Assembly (NCBI GenBank): GCA_946415755.1
Contig: CAMKTS010000015.1
Coordinates: forward strand, 1 to 64,000
Length of the DNA: 64,000 nt
From: an uncultured Prevotella sp.
Lineage (GTDB): Bacteria; Bacteroidota; Bacteroidia; Bacteroidales; Bacteroidaceae
Direction: 5' to 3'
Made by a program: the position numbers and the translations under genes. This document shows positions 58,421-64,000 of the stretch, one piece after another. How positions within the stretch are numbered: position 1 is the first letter of the stretch; the number at the start of each line of letters is the position of its first letter. The notes under the pieces were generated by a model. It saw only the letters and a list, made by a program, of their open reading frames with translations, was not told where the DNA came from and searched no databases.

Positions 58421-61400
58421 AGAACGTTGGGTATCAGTAGTTTGCCAAGGCTGTCGCGCTGCCCTTTCTGCTGTCCGTCAACAAAGATGCGCAGACCTTT
58501 TCCGACATGATAGCGCGAACCGTCCTTGTCCCAAAGAATGGTGATGTTGTGACCATGATACAGCACGTTGTCCAGACAGAAGTAGTCCCATTTGTTTTTG
58601 GGGAGTAATGGATTTACCTCGATGGCTTGGTCGGCACGGGGGCGCAGGCCGCAGAGACCAGTGATGACAAGATCGTTCCACGTAGAGTGGTTGTAATAGC
58701 GACTGCGCTCCTGGTCGCCCTTCAGCCAGTAGCCGGTGGTTTCGTCGAGGTATTCACCGATGTAGGGCTTGCCTCGCATGTGCTGGCTCTGCATGTATTT
58801 CTCCATTTCAGCGAAAAACAAGGAGTCAGGAGTTGGAAGACAGGAGACCGTAGAATAGTCGTTGGCGAAGTTGGCCATTGCTGTCAGCGTCTGACTGGTT
58901 GCGAAGGGCCATACGGCACCGTCCCACTCACACTGCCCTACGCCATGCGTGCGGAACTCCGGGTGGCGACGCTCAGCAGTAGTCAGTCCGTAGGGAGCCG
59001 AGAAACCTTCAGGGTCGCTGGCCTGAAGCCAAGCGACAGCGTATTTCGCCTCGTCTTTCGCCATATGGGTGTACCAAGGCATGAAACCAATAGCTTCGCG
59101 AACGTACGATGAGGAGTCGATGCGGTGGGTTTCGAAGAACTGGTGGTTTTCGTTCCAGAGTTTAGCATGGGCCTTTTCCTTCAGGTCGTTGGCTTTGGCG
59201 AAATAGGTTTGGGCCTTGGCGGAAAAACCGCCAAGCACGTTAATGTTTCCAATGGCCATTGCGTTGCCATACATATAGGCATTGATGGAGGGGCGCAGGT
59301 ACTTCTTCTTGCGTCCGCCACTGATGGTTTCCTCCATTGCGTCGCGAACGTCTTCCTGCCAGTAGAGGCCTCCTTCGCGAGTGTGCGTCGTCTCCCATTC
59401 GTTATACTCCCACTCCAACGAAGGCAGCAGGTCGATGTACCACTGTTTGCGACCATCTACCAAATGGCGCTGCCACAAAGAATGGGCTATCCACGAGGAG
59501 TATTTCATGAGTTTCGCCATCGGTTTGCCCTCGTTGCCTTTGTACCACGTGCGGACAATCTGGTCGAGGTACGTGCTGTCGCGAAGCCAGCGGCTCTCGT
59601 GGATATGGTGACCCACACCCGAGGAGATGAGCTTCCACTTGTCAGCATAGTTGCGATTGACCAAAAACTCTGTCATCGCATAGCCCACGGGCGTCACTTC
59701 GATGTGTTTTCGGAGTGTCCACCAGCGATAGTACCACATTTCCTCGAAGTCCTTGTTAGGACAGTCGAAGAGGGGCACGTTCTGCGTCATCCACTCCCAC
59801 GCTTTGCTGTTGGGAATGGCCTGCACGATGTTCTCGTCCTCCATCGTGTTAAAGTAGTCGACATAGTGCTTGTAGTCGTCGTAGCGGAGGAAGGCACCAC
59901 CCAACGGTGAACCGTTGGGCACGGTGACGAAGTTGGCGATAGAGAAGGTGGCTTCTGGTTCGCGTTCGCCAGCGTTGTCGAGGGTGCCGTCCCAGTCGGC
60001 AGGGGTATCGACATCAGGGAAGCGGCGCTCGCTGCCAGTACGGAACATGACGCGCTCGATGGCTTCCACAGGAGCGAAGAACATGCGCTGACCAGCCTTC
60101 TTGCTGTTGATGTATACCTCTATCATACGCTTCGATACGCTCAAGATTGCCTCGATACGATACGTGGCGTTGGACTCGTATTTGCCCAAGCCGCCATAGC
60201 GGGCACCTCCCTTACAGCGCATAACGCCTTCTTCCGTCAGCTCAATGCGCGAACAGGCAGTACCGTGTTCGTCAAGGAATTCTATCTGTAACAGTCCCGT
60301 GTTGTTTTGCAAGGTCTTGAGGTCAAAGCTAACCTTCAGCTCCTTGGTGGCAGGAATCTTCCTTTCCACACGGGCATAATCGAAGGGATCGCTGTCGCTT
60401 AGTGTCAGCCAACCGTCGTTCAAAGAAACGGGGGCATAGACGGGGGAGTAGATGTTCCAAGTAGAAAGATGAGAAAGTGTGTTGACGGGAGAACCGTCAA
60501 CAGCGAGGAACTCCCGTCCGTCAGCGTGGCTGTGGGCTTTCGTCTGGACGGGCACGGGGATATGAGCCACCCACATGTCCTCCTTATTCATCGAGTAAGA
60601 CACCCAGAGGTCGCCATCAGCAGGTGTGCCATTGCCCTCCTGGATGCCTCGTACATACTGAGGACCATAACTCTTGTAGTTGCCGCCATAGCGCATGGGC
60701 GGTACTTCACCCTGCACCAGATTCAGCGTGGTATACTCATAGCCATCCTTACTCAAGGAAATAGCCAGTGGCCAACGGTATTCTGAAGGGTTATAGATGG
60801 TAGCATAGGTGCCATCCGAGAGGCGCTGTCCCCATATCTTCGCATTACTGTTGACAAAGCCCTTGGCACGTTCCACAGGTTGTGCCCACATCAAGCCTCC
60901 ATCCGCACTTGTCGATGTCAGTGCGTGCTTCCACAGCGACGCAATCTGTCCGTCGGGCAGGGTGTAGTCGCAGTAAGCTTTGTACTCTTTGTGCAGGGGA
61001 ATGAGAGGGTCGTTACGGTCTGCCTCTTCTACCCATTGCATGCGGTAGCGGGGATTGGCGAGGATTTCTTCGCAGGCAGCCTTGACATCTTTAGGAGCCT
61101 TGGTGTAATAGGGGAAAATGCCGGATTTCCCGGATTGTCTGGAATATCCGGAATTCATATAGATGAAATAGATAGGCCCCAGCGTACCGTTTTTCTTTAC
61201 TTCTCGGATGACGCGTCCCATGCCATTTCCGTCGTTGGGGTCGTCCTTCTTGTCGAAAGCGACACCGTAATTGCCCAATGCCCACAGTTGTCCGCTCTTC
61301 GAGACGTACCAGCCCACACGCTGGTGCATGATGGCAATGAGGTCGTGGGCAACATCCTTGCGATTGGGCTTGGTAAAGCCCTCAGGCACTTGCACCTCAG

Positions 61401-62634
61401 GGAATAGTATTTGCGGGTTGCTCCACGTATAGCCATCCGTTGAGGTCTGGTACATGGTATGAGAAGGCGGCACATGCTCATCCTTGGGGTCGCAGAGGTA
61501 ATGCACATATAACTGATGGTTCCAGTAGGCCATCATGGGCTGGTGGTTATACGTCCAGCCCTGTCCGTTAGCCTCGGAAGGGTGTTCGCGATTGGCTCGC
61601 ATGATTTGGATGTTATGCACACCCACGACAGGCGACAGCCCTCCGTCGTGACGATTGGGATTGCTCAGCGTCTTACCCGTATAGTGAATCTTCTTGGCAT
61701 TCAACAGCCCTTGCAGGATGGTCTCGTCAGCCTCGAAGATGGTGCCGTGCTTATGCAAAGGCGGAATGGTGGTCTTGTCGCTGGCATCCTCAAAGGTCAC
61801 AAAGTCCTTCGTATAGTGGGCTCCGAAGTCCTTCAGACGATAGCGGTCGTAGTAAATCAACCAACCACTTTCTTCTTTCTTGTCTACCTTACGCGTCACC
61901 TTCACCGTCGTCGGACCCTCCATCATCTTGCCGGTAAAAGGCTCTGAGGCCTTCGACCAAGGACCATACGGAGACTTGGCATAAGCCACCTTGATATCCC
62001 TTTCTGGACGGGTGTTGTCCTTGAGCACCATCACATAGTCGTTCTTGCCGCGCTTCACCAGTGTGGCGTCGATGCACGAGAAGCCAGGGTCAATCATCAG
62101 CTTCGTGGGGGTAAACTTCTTGAAGTCCTTCGTGGTCGTATAGTAGAGGCGATGGTTGTTCTTATGATCTTCCAAGGCATCGGGGAATTTGCCAGGAATG
62201 CACGATGCCCAGATGATGATGGCCTGCTGCTTTACGTCGTCCCAGAAAAGTTCTGGTGCCCAGACATTCACCGTTGTCGTGTCTGTCATCACCTCGATGA
62301 AACGCTGTCCGCTCCAATGTACCAAGTCCTTCGAGCATGCATAGCCAAAGCCACGGTCACCGCGCCAGCTGCTGGTCCATACCAAATGGAACATACCGTC
62401 GGGAGTACGGATGATGCTGGGGTCGCGCATCACGCGCTGGTTACCCACTTCTGGCTTAAGCCATACCCCATCTATTGCCTGCCACGACCATCCGTCGTGG
62501 CTGTAGATAAACCGCAAGCCGTCTGTGGCAGGCTCGTGGAATGAGGTGGAGATATACACCTTCTTGTCTGTTGCCGATACAGCCAGTATAATTGTGAGCA
62601 GGGCTGTTAAGAATAGATAACGTCGTGTTGTCAT
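58417..62634 (-). CDS. large multidomain secreted glycoside hydrolase: N-terminal GH43-like/beta-propeller regions and C-terminal (alpha/alpha)6-type hydrolase domain
   Basis: About 1405 aa from MTTRRYLFLTALLTII; N-term RDPSIIRTPDGMFHLVWTSSWRGDRGFGYACSKDLVHWSGQRFI...NVWAPELFWD; C-term HVGQ/GQCEWDGAVWPFATSQTLTAMANFAND-like barrel. Confidence 0.78.
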   Translation of the reverse strand: MTTRRYLFLTALLTIILAVSATDKKVYISTSFHEPATDGLRFIYSHDGWSWQAIDGVWLKPEVGNQRVMRDPSIIRTPDGMFHLVWTSSWRGDRGFGYACSKDLVHWSGQRFIEVMTDTTTVNVWAPELFWDDVKQQAIIIWASCIPGKFPDALEDHKNNHRLYYTTTKDFKKFTPTKLMIDPGFSCIDATLVKRGKNDYVMVLKDNTRPERDIKVAYAKSPYGPWSKASEPFTGKMMEGPTTVKVTRKVDKKEESGWLIYYDRYRLKDFGAHYTKDFVTFEDASDKTTIPPLHKHGTIFEADETILQGLLNAKKIHYTGKTLSNPNRHDGGLSPVVGVHNIQIMRANREHPSEANGQGWTYNHQPMMAYWNHQLYVHYLCDPKDEHVPPSHTMYQTSTDGYTWSNPQILFPEVQVPEGFTKPNRKDVAHDLIAIMHQRVGWYVSKSGQLWALGNYGVAFDKKDDPNDGNGMGRVIREVKKNGTLGPIYFIYMNSGYSRQSGKSGIFPYYTKAPKDVKAACEEILANPRYRMQWVEEADRNDPLIPLHKEYKAYCDYTLPDGQIASLWKHALTSTSADGGLMWAQPVERAKGFVNSNAKIWGQRLSDGTYATIYNPSEYRWPLAISLSKDGYEYTTLNLVQGEVPPMRYGGNYKSYGPQYVRGIQEGNGTPADGDLWVSYSMNKEDMWVAHIPVPVQTKAHSHADGREFLAVDGSPVNTLSHLSTWNIYSPVYAPVSLNDGWLTLSDSDPFDYARVERKIPATKELKVSFDLKTLQNNTGLLQIEFLDEHGTACSRIELTEEGVMRCKGGARYGGLGKYESNATYRIEAILSVSKRMIEVYINSKKAGQRMFFAPVEAIERVMFRTGSERRFPDVDTPADWDGTLDNAGEREPEATFSIANFVTVPNGSPLGGAFLRYDDYKHYVDYFNTMEDENIVQAIPNSKAWEWMTQNVPLFDCPNKDFEEMWYYRWWTLRKHIEVTPVGYAMTEFLVNRNYADKWKLISSGVGHHIHESRWLRDSTYLDQIVRTWYKGNEGKPMAKLMKYSSWIAHSLWQRHLVDGRKQWYIDLLPSLEWEYNEWETTHTREGGLYWQEDVRDAMEETISGGRKKKYLRPSINAYMYGNAMAIGNINVLGGFSAKAQTYFAKANDLKEKAHAKLWNENHQFFETHRIDSSSYVREAIGFMPWYTHMAKDEAKYAVAWLQASDPEGFSAPYGLTTAERRHPEFRTHGVGQCEWDGAVWPFATSQTLTAMANFANDYSTVSCLPTPDSLFFAEMEKYMQSQHMRGKPYIGEYLDETTGYWLKGDQERSRYYNHSTWNDLVITGLCGLRPRADQAIEVNPLLPKNKWDYFCLDNVLYHGHNITILWDKDGSRYHVGKGLRIFVDGQQKGQRDSLGKLLIPNVL
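61118..61153. repeat. 9-bp period TCCGGA-type repeats inside the large hydrolase ORF
   Basis: atgccggat ttcccggat tgtctggaa tatccggaa, in frame. Confidence 0.65.
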
Positions 62635-62644
62635 GGTATTTTGA

Positions 62645-63622
62645 CTATTGTTTGTCATTGGGATTCCAATTGTCATCTCCTGCAAGGACTTTCTCCAAAG
62701 CGTACTCATCGGCATTGGTTAGCAGATGGGCGAAAGGAACTCGCCGACTGGTGTCGGCACCAAGACCGTAGTTGTCGTATTCCGCATAGAGAATGGTCTT
62801 TTCCTTTTCCTTGCTGCCCCAGTTGTTCCATCCTTCAGGAAGGATATGACTGCCCATGTCGCAATGGATGAAAACACAACGGGCAAATGGACGCCAAGGA
62901 CGTGACAGGCAAACTTTCCTTACACCCTCTGCTGCCGTCAGCTTACAGTCTTGGAATACGTAGCCATAGCTATGTCCTTCCGGAGTGGCGGGAGCTGTCA
63001 GGTAACCATTGCCGACGCTATGGATTTGACAGCGTAGGAAATAGGCCGTCGCCTTTCCAAAGATAAAGTCTACCGTTCCCTCGATATAGCAATCCTCATA
63101 ATACTGTCGTGCATCAGGGTCAAACGTATAAAGAGTGTCTTGGCATCCCAGGAAACGGCATCGCTTGAAAATAGCACGGTCTGCACTGACGAAACAGGCA
63201 ACGGCCTGACCTACAGGACCGGAAGAATTTTCGAACGTGATGTTTTCGGCATAGAAGTTCCGTCCGAAAATATAGGTGCTCGCCGAACCGGAAGTGCCTT
63301 TGTTCTCGCCAAAGATGTTGGGCTTGGTGGCGTAGTCGTCGTACGTAAGTCTTACGCCGTCCTCGCCAATCATCATGATACTCTCCTTGCTGGCGGGGAT
63401 AACCAGTTTCTCCTTGTATGTGCCTTTTCTGATGAATATGCGTGTCCATCCGTTCTTTCTGTAGTCGGGTACGGCATTCACGGCTTCTTGGACTGTTTTG
63501 AAATCTCCGGAACCGTCTGCGGCGACAATGAAGTCATATTTTTCTTCCGCATTCATTGGCAACCATGTCACTGCCATGAGTGACAGTAGTAGTAAAAGTC
63601 TGTAAGTAGTCATCTTGCGCAT
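62645..63622 (-). CDS. pectinesterase (CE8)
   Basis: DFIVAADGSGDFKTVQEAVNAVP; GQAVACFVSADRAIFKRCRFLGCQDTLYT; YIEGTVDFIFGKATAYF. Confidence 0.95.
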   Translation of the reverse strand: MRKMTTYRLLLLLSLMAVTWLPMNAEEKYDFIVAADGSGDFKTVQEAVNAVPDYRKNGWTRIFIRKGTYKEKLVIPASKESIMMIGEDGVRLTYDDYATKPNIFGENKGTSGSASTYIFGRNFYAENITFENSSGPVGQAVACFVSADRAIFKRCRFLGCQDTLYTFDPDARQYYEDCYIEGTVDFIFGKATAYFLRCQIHSVGNGYLTAPATPEGHSYGYVFQDCKLTAAEGVRKVCLSRPWRPFARCVFIHCDMGSHILPEGWNNWGSKEKEKTILYAEYDNYGLGADTSRRVPFAHLLTNADEYALEKVLAGDDNWNPNDKQ

Positions 63623-63763
63623 GCTTATATTTATATCATAGACGAAAAAACTCTTCTTTTGTCACTATTAGAGAATTCATGTTTCATGGTTGCAAAATTA
63701 CTAAAATAATCTCAATTCAAAATCTTCTTTCTCCAATAATTTGCATCATTGATAAAAACTTTG

Positions 63764-63771
63764 TATCTTTG
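63764..63771 (+). promoter_or_regulatory. -7 element TATCTTTG
   Basis: TAnnTTTG followed by CACCCGCAAA. Confidence 0.6.
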
Positions 63772-63802
63772 CACCCGCAAACTGAAATAACATTTAGAAA
63801 CA

Positions 63803-64000
63803 ATGATGAAGAATTTACTTTTGTCTGTACTCATGATGAATGCTGTCACTGCCGTTAATGCACAGGAAGTCATGGTGAAAGAAAAAGACGGAACGTATAT
63901 TGTCAATACTACTTCTTTAGCTCAGGATGTGGAGGGCTATAATGGTCCTACACCAGTGGAAATCCACATCCAGAAGAACAAAATCGTCAAGGTTGTGGCA
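63803..64000 (+). CDS. secreted protein, probable FMN-binding domain, truncated by the window edge
   Basis: MMKNLLLSVLMMNAVTAVNAQEVMVKEKDGTYIVNTTSLAQDVEGYNGPTPVEIHIQKNKIVKVVA. Confidence 0.6.
   Translation, partial: MMKNLLLSVLMMNAVTAVNAQEVMVKEKDGTYIVNTTSLAQDVEGYNGPTPVEIHIQKNKIVKVVA

Overview
Window from a Bacteroidales (Prevotella-like) chromosome. This is inferred from protein families and from recurrent TAnnTTTG promoter elements. It holds about 45 supportable protein genes, three tRNAs (Gln-TTG, Arg-CCT, Ser-GGA), and no rRNA or CRISPR. Housekeeping genes include pckA (partial), upp, korAB-type oxidoreductase, metK, hemD, rnpA, yidD, tyrS, secDF, prmC, ribD, recX, cmk, tatD and a porQ-like T9SS gene. 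Pectin and uronate functions include a GH105-PL1-dockerin fusion, rhaM, kduI and kduD, and a cluster of AraC regulator, GH78, a 1432-aa multidomain hydrolase and CE8. The most unusual signals are: (1) a four-helix-bundle (S23/IVP-type) ORF between korA and korB, flanked by 30-bp inverted repeats matching at 29/30, resembling a 23S rRNA intervening sequence placed in an mRNA operon; (2) a HigBA toxin-antitoxin pair bracketed by inverted 12-bp tandem-repeat arrays; (3) at least a dozen tandem arrays with 7-bp period but locus-specific sequence, at gene junctions and in frame inside prmC and tatD; (4) duplicated terminator-promoter elements with stem-preserving substitutions around a decayed accessory island; (5) a dockerin-bearing pectinase next to cohesin-like proteins and a small orphan peptide. 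All calls come from reading the sequence. No database search was run.
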